From the NCBI GenBank assembly GCA_027596195.1, contig JADGJG010000350.1, positions 1 to 23,017 on the forward strand: a stretch of 23,017 nt of DNA. The letters run 5' to 3'. Positions 10,569-19,892 of the stretch are shown one piece after another. Position 1 is the first letter of the stretch. The number at the start of each line of letters is the position of its first letter. The position numbers were made by a program, and so were the translations under genes. Below the pieces are notes generated by a model. The model was not told the DNA's origin, made no database searches, and saw only the letters and a list, made by a program, of their open reading frames with translations. Source of the stretch: Podochytrium sp. JEL0797. Lineage: Eukaryota > Chytridiomycota > Chytridiomycetes > Chytridiales > Chytriomycetaceae.

Positions 10569-12326
10569 TTAATGCCGAATACGCCGCTCAGGACCAACAC
10601 TCGATGTCCGCGCCTTCCGCGTCGCGTTGCCCTCGTTCCGGCGTGTCACCTCCACAACCAATTCCTCCACCACTTCCTCTTCCTCCTCATCCGAAGAATA
10701 ATAACTGGGTCTCGAGATTAGCTGATGACTTGCAACTGGAGGAGGAGGAGTTACTGGTGATCGTGCGCCACGTCGGGAAGAAGACGAAGGCGGCGGCAGA
10801 TTCCTTTTCGCCCTCGCCGGTGGACGGCGACTACGGCGAACAGAAGAATTCGCCAGCGTGATATCATCATCCTCCTCTGTGTCTCTTTGCTCTCTGGTGT
10901 TTGAAACCATGGATTCTTGGGCACGCGTTCTTGAAGGCCTTGCATCAAAAATTCGGGGAGTACTATCTGGCAAGGGAGGACGTGGCGACATTGCATGCGG
11001 TTGTCGCCACTCTTCGTTTCGGGGAATACTGGCTGGCAACGGTGGACGAGGTGACATTATACGGGAGGGTCGAGACTGAAAGGAGGACTGAGGAGCTTGC
11101 TGTTGCCCTGCTGGTGCAAAGTTCAATGACGAGACAGCTGCCGGTTGATGAAACGATTCTTGACGCCGAAGCGCGTGATTCGGTTGTATCAGGACTTGTT
11201 GTTGTTGTTGCGGCCACTGAGAACCATTCGCCACTTCCCTGCCGTCTCCACCCATCACTCCATTCTTCCTACTCCCATTCCTCACCAACGCTCCTCCTCC
11301 TCCTCCTCCTCCTATCCGATTCTTACTCCCGCTCCTCCCCAATGTGGCAGCCCCAAACGAATTCACATCCACCGCGCTGGGTCCCAATGCTGGTGCCACT
11401 TTCTTCACAACAGCCGCAGCAGCAACAGGTCGAGGGTATCCAATTGTATCCACTCGCGTGATTGGATTGGATTTTGTTTGGTCCAAATGCGGAGGATTCA
11501 CCACCCACGCGTCTTTGTGGTTCATGTCGCGCACACCCCAAACGCGACGCGCGAGGGAGGGTGAGTATCGCCAGTACGCGAGGAGTCCGAGCACGAAAGG
11601 TATTGCGAGGGAAATGGACATTGTGGTGAGAATGGAGGAGGTGGGATGCGACGGGGTAACGGATGGGGACGATGCGGAATTCCTGACTGACAGGCCGAGA
11701 GCGAGAACAGCGGCACCCAATGACAGACCTAGATTTGAGCAACAGAAATCCGTGGAGGTATGGGTTTGGCAGTAGGTATGTGCGGTAGCGAGGCCTGTGG
11801 TTGTGTTCCCGAATCCGCAGGAAATGAAATCGGAGAGGGAAGAAATGGTGGGAGCGTTGCTCGTTGTGGAGCTGCAGAAGGAGTAGAGGGTTTTGTTGGT
11901 GATGGTCCATGCTTGAAGTGCAGCTGCTGACGGATTGGGGGAGCAAATCGCGGGGTTGGATTGGGTGGTGGCGAAGCTGTTTGCGAATCCGAGGCAAGCT
12001 TGAGGAGAGAGTTGGGTTGTTGTTTGGGGTTGGAGAGAGAGGGATTGGAGGGTAGTTATTGCTGTGGCGCATGTGAACGATTCTGAATAACGCAATGCGG
12101 TTTGCATTCCTGAAAAATCGTCGTTAGTTGAAGATGGATAACGAAAAAGAAGCTTACCAGGGCATTCGAGAAGCTGTGCCCACTGTTTGCCTAGCAGAAA
12201 TGATGATATTGTGGTATCAAAGGAGGAGGACCCCGTGATTGATGCATTCCCGCTCAACGAAGAAATCAATCCGAACGAAGTCGCAGGAATCAATGGGACA
12301 GCGTTTTCCAGACGCAGAGGCAACAT
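10569..12326 (-). CDS. Single-pass membrane protein, cysteine-containing ectodomain, Pro-rich tail
   Basis: Family not recognised. Exons complement(12158-12326) and (10569-12109); 569 aa. The N-terminus is weakly signal-peptide-like (about 1-25). Residues ~25-210 are Ser/Thr-rich with N-x-S/T sites and about nine cysteines, including a CC pair at 179-180. A clear helix spans ~216-236, followed by basic residues, so the C-terminal ~330 residues are probably cytosolic. The tail has a poly-Gly run, poly-Gln, two near-identical copies of SPRPPLPxSxPR (candidate SH3 ligands) and an acidic SSDEEEEE patch near the end. The 48-bp intron has GTAAGC, CTAAC and CAG signals but no stop codon and no frame change, so retention would add 16 residues. 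Met at 12326 was chosen for the signal-like start; Met at 12383 is possible. Confidence 0.7.
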   Translation of the reverse strand: MLPLRLENAVPLIPATSFGLISSLSGNASITGSSSFDTTISSFLLGKQWAQLLECPGKLLFRYPSSTNDDFSGMQTALRYSESFTCATAITTLQSLSLQPQTTTQLSPQACLGFANSFATTQSNPAICSPNPSAAALQAWTITNKTLYSFCSSTTSNAPTISSLSDFISCGFGNTTTGLATAHTYCQTHTSTDFCCSNLGLSLGAAVLALGLSVRNSASSPSVTPSHPTSSILTTMSISLAIPFVLGLLAYWRYSPSLARRVWGVRDMNHKDAWVVNPPHLDQTKSNPITRVDTIGYPRPVAAAAVVKKVAPALGPSAVDVNSFGAATLGRSGSKNRIGGGGGGGALVRNGSRKNGVMGGDGREVANGSQWPQQQQQVLIQPNHALRRQESFHQPAAVSSLNFAPAGQQQAPQSSFQSRPSRIMSPRPPLPASIPRNEEWRQPHAMSPRPPLPDSTPRIFDARPSRTRAQESMVSNTREQRDTEEDDDITLANSSVRRSRRPPARAKRNLPPPSSSSRRGARSPVTPPPPVASHQLISRPSYYSSDEEEEEVVEELVVEVTRRNEGNATRKARTSSVGPERRIRH

Positions 12327-12617
12327 CCAGGCAGAACAGCTACGAGTTTGAGATATATCCACATGCGTTGGTTGTGGATCCATTGCGGAGCTCGTCGTCC
12401 GACTTTTCCTCCGTTTGGCGCGAAATGGAAAATACGAAACAAAAACCTGTTTCACAGAGCAGCGAAAAGCTGGAGCGCGATTTTCGGTGTGCTCAAAACA
12501 GCTCAAAACGGAAGGCAATTTCACAAAGCATCCACCAATGCAATTGGAGTCGCGTATTAAAGGGGCCTTTTCGTCCTTAGTTTTTTTCTTTTTCCTCCAT
12601 CCGACACAAGACAAGAA
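12327..12617. promoter_or_regulatory. Divergent intergenic region
   Basis: About 290 bp separates the divergent starts at 12326 (-) and 12618 (+), so it should hold both promoters. A pyrimidine-rich stretch at ~12578-12600 precedes the + strand ATG. No certain TATA box or operator could be assigned. If the minus-strand gene starts at 12383, the region shrinks by 57 bp. Confidence 0.45.
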
Positions 12618-15600
12618 ATGACGGGGACGGGTCCATCACCCACCACCACCCGCAAAGGGCTTTCCGACATGACAAATGCAACCAACAGCAACAGCAATAG
12701 CAATGGGGTGACGAATAGCTCCCCCGCTGGAGCGAAGGTGTGGTTCGGTATTTTGCGGCCAAGCAGGCAATAACGCATTGGTTCCCAGACGCATGGCACT
12801 GCCACACCTGCCACGCCGCATTCGAAACTCAAACAACTCAGCAACATTCCTGTACGCGTTGCGGCTGCCTCTGCACCCGCAACGGCGTCTTCAGTGTCCG
12901 AGGACAAGGCTTCGTTGCCTCCGCGCGCCATGTCGCCAGACGGAACCCCGCGTTCGCAGCTTCTGCGGGACGTGAGCAGGATTGTGCGTTTGTTTTTCTA
13001 CATCTTATATTGGGTTTGACTAGTGCCAAACAACTCGAACTCGTTTTGAAGAAGCAAAACACTCGCTCTGGCAAACACTAGTCTAAGCACACACTCTCTA
13101 ACCAACTCTATGGTTACTAGGACTTCTCTGCCTCTCTCTCGAATGTTCTCGTCGACGCGTCTCTCCTCGGCGATTCGCAACTCGACACTTCGTTCTGGGC
13201 TCCGCAGCAACAGCCAAAGAAACCCAGCGACGAAAAGCGCCTTTCGAACGCCGCCTTTTTCAAACAGGTTTCTGAGGACAACAAGTCGCACGACTTTTCC
13301 TTTCCCTCGCTGCGCACTGCAAAAACAGAGGACCCGTTTGCCTCCGCTTCTACCTCCGATTGCCAACCACCCTCTGTCGCCACCCCATCCGCATCTAATT
13401 CATCCGCACCCAACAACGCGTCCGAAACCCATTCTGCCACCCCCCAACCACTCCCGAAGCCCGACGAGGTTGCCCCCCGCCCCGCCCCCGCCTTCAACCT
13501 CGCCTTCCTTGCGCAACAGTCCTCAGACTCCTTTAGTGGCCGCGTTCCTGCCCCCTCGAGTCTGCCACGCGGCCTCGTCAAACCGCTGATTGACAAGTTT
13601 GGCGGCGAGCCGTCCATCCGTCCGCCATTGTTTTCCTTCGGCTCCGCGTCTGCATCGCGGGTCGAGGACGATTTGGATCTTTCTGCCGTAGAGAAACGCG
13701 AGGATAGCGTTGCGGTGGATTCCGTGTTTGTCCAACCGATGGATGATGATGATGGGTGGGACGATGGCCCCAAGGAGACGGCCGACAAACACGACGCTGC
13801 AAATTCGGACACGTCCGAAACGGTGGATGTGGTGGATGTTCTTCTCGAAATGTCGTCCGAGGCCGAAGACGTTGAGGACAAGGATTCGGACGAATTCATG
13901 CCTTCGAGCGAGGCCCCTCCCAGTGTGTTGAGCGCCATGCCCAGCTTCTCATTCTCGTCTGCTCCCGTTCCCGCTCCTTCCCCCGCGGCTGTGGTGCCAA
14001 GCGCGGAGGCCAATGCTGGCAAGGCTTTGTTTGGTGCTCCTGCTGGATCCGCCAAGCCCATGTTTGCACCAAAGGCCTCATCCACAACCAACAACAGCAG
14101 GAACAATACCTTCTCGTTTGCTCCTCCTCCCAAAGGCACATTTGGGTCGAGTTTCTCGTTTTCCACGCCGGTCGAGCCACCAAAAATGGAGGAAGACGAG
14201 AAGAACCCATTTGCTCCTTTGAAGAGTCCAGTCGTTGCACCGTCTTCCATTGCAGGATCTGTCGTCTCAGTTGTCGCCTCAGTCGAAGTTCCCGAAGCAG
14301 TTATGCCTGTTCCTGCACCCGCGGCCCCTGCTGCGAAGCCCGCTCCAAACTTTTTTGGAGCTGGTTTCTCGTTCGCCGCTCCTGTCGAAGCCCCGAAAGT
14401 GGAGAACCTCGCCTTCAAATTCCCCCCACCACCTGTATTTGTCCCTGAACCAACTGTGCCGGTTGCAAAACCCGCATCCACCTCTGCCCCTGTAGCATCC
14501 GCGCCTTTCGCTTTCTCTTCCAAATTTGTGTTCAACCCTCCAGCCGCTGCAACCAGTTTCTCTCTCAACCAACAGCCCAAAGCGCCCGTTGCGGCGCCCA
14601 AAGTGGAGAAACCGGTGCTGGCGACCAACCCTTCTACTGCGCCGGCCTCTTCGTTTGTATTTGGATCGAGTTTCGTGTTTGGCGCTGCCGCTGCTGCGCC
14701 TGTGGAAGCACCGAAAGTGGAAACGCCATTCGCTTTCGCTCCACTACCGCTCCCCGTCAAGGCGGCGGTTAAGGAGGCGGATGAAGCCAAAGGAGCGGAG
14801 GCTGGCCCTGCTCCGTTTGCGATCGCTCCTTTCACATTTGGGGATTCTTCTGCGTCTTCAGCTTCTGTAGTGTCGATCCCGGTTGCTGCCGTTGAAGAGA
14901 AGCCGCGGGGTTCTGATGTGGTGCCTGTTGCGGTGATTGAGGTTGCACCTGTGGTGGTTGAGAGCGTTGGGGTTGCCGCTGTGGCTGTTGAGTCGGACAA
15001 GCCCGATGCGGCGGTTGCTTCGAAACCGATGCCCAAGTTTTCGTTCCAGATGGAAAACAAGAGTAAGGGGGGTTGGAAGTCGTTGACGCCCGAAGCGGTG
15101 ATGACGCCGAAAAAGCCGTCGGCTGTTTCCGTGGAGCCTGACGTTGCTGAAGTTGGTCCCACGACTAAGACTGTGGATGCGGTTGTGGAGACGGTTGGTT
15201 CGGTGGAGGAGACTGTTGTCATGCCGGTCAAAGTCGAGCCTTCGCCTGTTGAGCCAGTCGCGAAAGATACCCTTGCAGATTCTGTCGCCGCCACTACCGC
15301 AGTCCCAGCGCCCACCCCCGCCACACCGTCGCAGCCAGCCCTTCCAAAATTCGCGTTCCAGAAGAAGTCCGACAAACAAGGCTGGAAAACTTTGGTCGTT
15401 CCACCCTCCCCATCCGTCGGCGGGCCCGCTCTCGTGGTTGGAATCACTGCCCAGCAAAAGCCATCCTTGTCTGCATCCCAAGACGGCGGACTCTCGTCCG
15501 TGTTGAAGAAACTGCCTTCGCGACTGTCTGCTGCGGTCGATGCCACGAATGAACCTGCTGTTGTTGCGGTGACTGCGAATGGACTCCCGCCGTCTGGTCC

Positions 15601-17767
15601 GGCTGCAGCATCCATGTCCATGAGTCGATCGTCGTCGGCGATTCCTGCGGCCGTGTCGAACATCCCGGCTCCTACCTCCATGATGCGATCCGCGTCCTCC
15701 TCCTCCCCGTCTACTAGCACGCTGCTCAAATCAAACATCCCGTCTCCGTCAGCGGGGATCCCTGTTCCCATGTATCGCTCCGCGTCGGCGTCTTCGGGGA
15801 TCCCAGTTCCCAAGGCGGGAACGCCGTCTCCTAGTGGGCGTGGTGCGGGTGTGGTGTCGCCGGGGTCTTCTGTGGGGATGGGAACGCCGTCGCCCGCGTT
15901 TCGGGTCGCACCGGTGGACTTGTCGAGGTCTGTGGGAGTGGTGGGTATTGTGTCGCCAGGTGTTGGGTCCAAGATTCCTGTTGCGTTGGGGCGGGTGGTG
16001 CGTTGTGAGGATGTGGATGTGGGCGGTCGAGAGGGAGGTGGTGTTGAATTGGAGGAGGGGGTGGTTGTGGTGGAGATGGAGGAGACGGAGTATGGGGCTG
16101 CTTCTGTGGGGGATGATTCGATGGAGTTTTTGATGCGGGAGGAGGGGGGTGAGGGTTTAGTGGGAGGAGAGGAGGAAGTTGAGGGTGGAGTTGTTGGTGG
16201 TGGTGATGTGAGAGAGTATGAAACGATTCGAGCGGATTTGAGTGCGCCGCGGTTGGATTTGGCCATGAATTCTGGCGGGTTGTTGGGGAGTGTGGTTGGT
16301 GGTTGGATTGGGGGTGGGTTGTTTGGGGATGTTTCTCTGATGGAGAATGTGGAGGAGATGGAAGAAGAAGAGGGGGAGGAAGTGGGGCGTGTTGGGATGG
16401 AGGGAGGGCTGTTTGGTGGGGAGTCGTTTGATGTGAGTGTGATTGGTGGGGTGGGAGGGGGTGGTGGTCTTGCTGATGTGTCTGTTGTTGTGGTGGAGGG
16501 AGGGGATTTGTTGGAGGAAGGGCGTTGTGAGTTTGGGGTTGTGGCTGCCACGGGGAGTGAGGGGAAGAAAAATCGTGGGAAGCAGCAACAGCAGCAGCGG
16601 CAGGATGGGGGTGTGGCTCGTGGCAGTTTGGGACCCGACACGAAGCGGAACGGTGCAGGTGGGATTCAAGGTGCGACGGGTAGTGGGAACGAGAAGGGCG
16701 ATGAGAAGGATGACCAGAGGCGGCCTGGAAATGCTGGGAATGATGAGTCTGGGCACCGTGTGGCAGCTGTTTCTGTCAAAGCGCCCGTTTCCCCTGAAAA
16801 GAAGGCGGCTGTTGACCCTGCGATGGAGATGACGGAGATTCACAAGCAGGATAAGCTGCGCCTTGCGCAGCAGGAAAAAAAGGTTCATTCGAGTTTGGGT
16901 CCAGTGTTGCGGATTGAACGTGGTGTCGAGTCCGGGGGTTTGCTTTCGCTGCAGGCGTGCAAGGACGAATCGTTGGAAGAAGTTAAGGAGCGGTTGTTGT
17001 TTGAGTTCCGGTTTGCGCTTTCGAAAGTGCAGGATGCGATTGAGAAGGATAAGATGGATGAAGCGTGAGTTTCACCCCCCGTCTTTTCTTTGGCCCTCAG
17101 TGTAGTATTCTGACCCGGTGTTTTTTGTTTCCAGTTCGTTCCAAGCTCGATTGAACGACAAGCGACAGCAGGAGATTCGGCTGCAAGGGAAAGTTGACGA
17201 GTTGAACAAGCGGCTCTTCGATTGTCAGCAACAGCTCTGTGTAATCAATGTAAGTCGCGTCGTTTTGGTTGTTTTGTTTTCGTTGATTTTTTACTGAGAC
17301 TTTTTTTCCCTCAGGGTGACATTGAGAAAGCCAAGAGAAGAAGAGAGATGGAACTCAAGAGTTATGAATTGGACGAGCGCTCCATGAGTGGGATTGCGGA
17401 TGCAAAGGTTAGTTTTTTTGCATGTTTGTTTTTCATTTGGTTGCTTGCTGATTCCACAAAAAACAAGGTCGGTCGCGCCAAAAATGGAGGAATCGTTGCC
17501 AACCTCAAGTACGGCGTGAAATACGTGTTTTACTGGTTTCGCTCTCTGGCTATTCTGGCGTTCTCTTTGTTTTTGCTCTATTGTTGGGTGGTCTGGGTTT
17601 GGAGTGCACCGGTTTCGGAGTTTGGGTGTTCATACCAAGGTTGTGTTTCGGGAGCCAACCAAGAGTCAACGAATTCTGCCGCCGTCAAATTCGTGTTGCG
17701 AATTTTTGACGCGTTGCAAGAGCTGTGTGGGGACGGAACGGGGTTATCTCCACCCAACTTTGTGTGA
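12618..17767 (+). CDS. FG-repeat, coiled-coil protein with a C-terminal membrane anchor
   Basis: Exons 12618-12737, 12789-12971, 13121-17064, 17135-17249, 17315-17407 and 17468-17767; 1584 aa. No exact family recognised. The order is: a polar N-terminus, a Ser/Pro/Ala-rich region with FG and FxF motifs (FSFG, FGSSFSF, FGAGFSF, FVFGSSFVFG, FTFG at about 270-690), two PKFxFQ...GWK modules near 736 and 841, a Val/Gly/Glu-rich acidic stretch, a predicted coiled coil (~1335-1485), one TM helix (~1510-1530) and a 54-residue tail with three cysteines ending SPPNFV. FG/FxFG motifs are typical of nucleoporins. The anchor suggests the nuclear envelope, with the tail in the lumen. A long open frame on the opposite strand is a composition shadow: only this strand has consistent splice junctions and the C-terminal exons. 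The 149-bp second intron is long for this window and might hide a small exon. Confidence 0.8.
14141..14722 (+). repeat. Degenerate FxF...PVEAPKVE repeats within the FG/TM protein
   Basis: Four diverged units of roughly 17-21 codons start near 14141, 14351, 14553 and 14659. Each pairs a Phe-rich core (FGSSFSF, FGAGFSF, SFSL, FGSSFVF) with a PVEAPKVE-like end (PVEPPKME, PVEAPKVE, PVAAPKVE, PVEAPKVE). They lie at about residues 442-635 and are separated by Pro/Ala/Ser spacers, as in natively unfolded FG domains. Confidence 0.7.
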
Positions 17768-17788
17768 GATTTACATTTCCAAAAAAAA

Positions 17789-19867
17789 ATGAATGGACGT
17801 CGATCTGAAACTGATGCGGCCCCCATCTCCCCCGAGTCCAGTTACGTTTCGTTGCGAAAACAGGAAATCGAAAGAAGTATCATGTCGCTGGAGAGTGCCG
17901 GATCTCCGCAAAAATTGGACCTTCGTAGCCGACATTCGTCGCAATCGTCAGGGACCATAAGTAAAAACATGCACCCGATTGTGCTGTTCTACAATCGAAC
18001 GAAACTGGCAATCTTTTCGTCTCAAGCTTTCAAAGTGAGTATCCATGTTTTTTTCTGAAAATTGAAATTTAAACGCGAAATCGCAGGTGACGGTGAGGTT
18101 TCTCGGAAAGGACCCAACAAAGGTTGTGGCGTTTTATTTCATCATGGTCAGTATGCACTTGGGAGTCACGGCAATATTTATAACCTCCGTGTGGGTTGTG
18201 ATGCCTGGGATTTGGGTGTACAACTTTATGCAACTCTTCGTCATTTTGGCGTGCGGTATTGCCCATGCATCTGCCGGATATCTCTCTCGGATAGTCAGTA
18301 TCTCCTGCACGGCTGGGGGGACGATCAAAGGAAGAGTCACATTGCCCCAAGTCGCAGACTTTTGGGTTGGTGGATCTCGTGCTCCGGCCAATGATGTCGT
18401 CAAAACCACCAATTACGTCGAAACAATGGCCATTTTGATTCTGATTTCGAGCAGCATTTTTTTCGCCTGGCAGGACATTCAAACCAAGCTGTTAGAGGGA
18501 CAGTGTCAGGCACCTATTTACGAAAATTCTACGCTGCCCCCCGGAATCGATGTTAAACATTACGTTCAAGGAGACATTGATTTTGCAGAAGTTTATAATT
18601 ATGGCCTTCCACTAGGTAATCTAATTTCCATTTTGCTTTTGCCTCATCTGAAGTTCTTTGTCAGCGGACGGATTGATTGGCGCATGGGCGGGTTGGCCAA
18701 TGGCAAACCCAATGAGTTCGTTCCAAATCAGTGGAGAAGGCCCCGTTTACGTGATTCAAGTCCTTTGCGATAATGGGAACCCACGAAGTGATTTAGACTA
18801 CGGGATTTTTACTCAAATATCGAGCCGCGTGTTGTCTGATGACGCTCGAGGATTCATGATTCAAATGCAAATTGTTTTCCCGCCCTTCTCGGTGTACGAC
18901 GACATGTTTTCCGTGTATCAGAATACGAGTTTTTTGCAAACATGCACGGTTCTGTTGACGGCTTCGCATGGAACGACGGCTTTCAACTTTCAAGCGGATC
19001 AATGGGCTATGGTCACGAACGGGCAGGTGGTTAGCATCAGTAGCCCCGATGGCAGCTTTCAGTCGAAAACTCCTTCGTCCATCTATCAGTATGCTACCGA
19101 GGCGCATGCCAAGTTTGCCATGCAGGGCGATACCTTTGGGGTGTTGCCGGTGTTGAAAGAGAGCATTTATACCATGTTTCTGAACGGGTCTTATGCGCCG
19201 TCGCAAGGGGCGTCGTTCTGTAATCTGCTGAGCGAGGGAACTTTGCCGGATGGATTTTACCATACGGATAACACGTTTCGCGGCGTGGCTACAGGTATAA
19301 AAAAGGAAGTAGTGTTATGATTAACCTTTTTTTTACATATAAGGTGTCGGCGCAGCTGCCCACTTTGCCGTCATGCAATACAACGCTGCCGCGCCTCCAG
19401 TTACATGCGACTACTACGGCTATTCCGGATCCGGAAAGCTATCGATTCCATCGATAGCAATCTACCTCTCCGCCGCGGGTTCCGGAATCGCGTGTCTCAT
19501 GAAAGCGTTTGAAATTCTCTGGTGGTTCATGGCGCAAAACGGAATCGAGTTCCATGCCTATCGACGCGCGAGACGTCCGTTTCGACATCCGCTTCGGTTC
19601 GCGATTGATGCGGCGGAAATGCTTCGGTCGGAAATTGGGGCGGATTTGCGAGATGAAGACGTGTGTGATGTTACGACTTCTCGGGCGATTGAGGAGTTTG
19701 GGAAAAAGAGGATTGTGTATGGGGAGGATCTGTTGACGCGGGAGATGGAGAAGGGTCACCTGCGGATCGCGGAATATGGGAAGGTGAAGACTGTCATAAA
19801 AGACAAGGAATACGGAACATATCGGCCCTCGCAAAACACGGAGTGGGAAGATTTTTCGTGGGAATAA
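17789..19867 (+). CDS. Four-TM membrane protein B (paralogue of the 4543 gene), family unknown
   Basis: Exons 17789-18034, 18087-18615, 18665-19294 and 19344-19867; 642 aa. It shares with copy A the Ser-rich start (SSYVSLRK), the paired N-terminal helices with VVMPGIWVYNFMQLFVI, a third helix, the ~290-residue soluble region (GLPLADGLIGAWAGWP, CNLLSEGTLPDGF), a fourth helix before MKAFEILWWFMAQN and the basic tail with RHPLRFAIDAAEML and EKGHLRIAEYGKVK. Function unknown; a surface protein or receptor is a guess from topology. Only the intron after VAT lies at the same place in both copies. This gene has introns at AFK|VTV and PL|AD that A lacks, and lacks A's intron at PDG|YYH. Its ATG is 21 bp after the stop of the FG/TM gene, and its stop is 25 bp from the convergent NoxR-like stop, so transcripts must overlap or share signals. 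Confidence 0.87.
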
Positions 19868-19892
19868 AACAAAAATGTTATATTGTTTTTTT

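Noticed and set aside
12557..12931. Minus-strand frame with a Leu-rich hydrophobic stretch across the start of the FG/TM gene
   Set aside because: The Leu run is the reverse of AAC/AGC-type repeats in the first exon of the + strand gene; no start or splice support.
13117..16641. A ~1170-codon open frame on the minus strand opposite the FG/TM gene
   Set aside because: It is Pro/Ser/Thr-rich shadow sequence caused by the biased codon composition of the + strand. Its start is not supported, and the + strand has consistent splice junctions, FG motifs and a TM exon.
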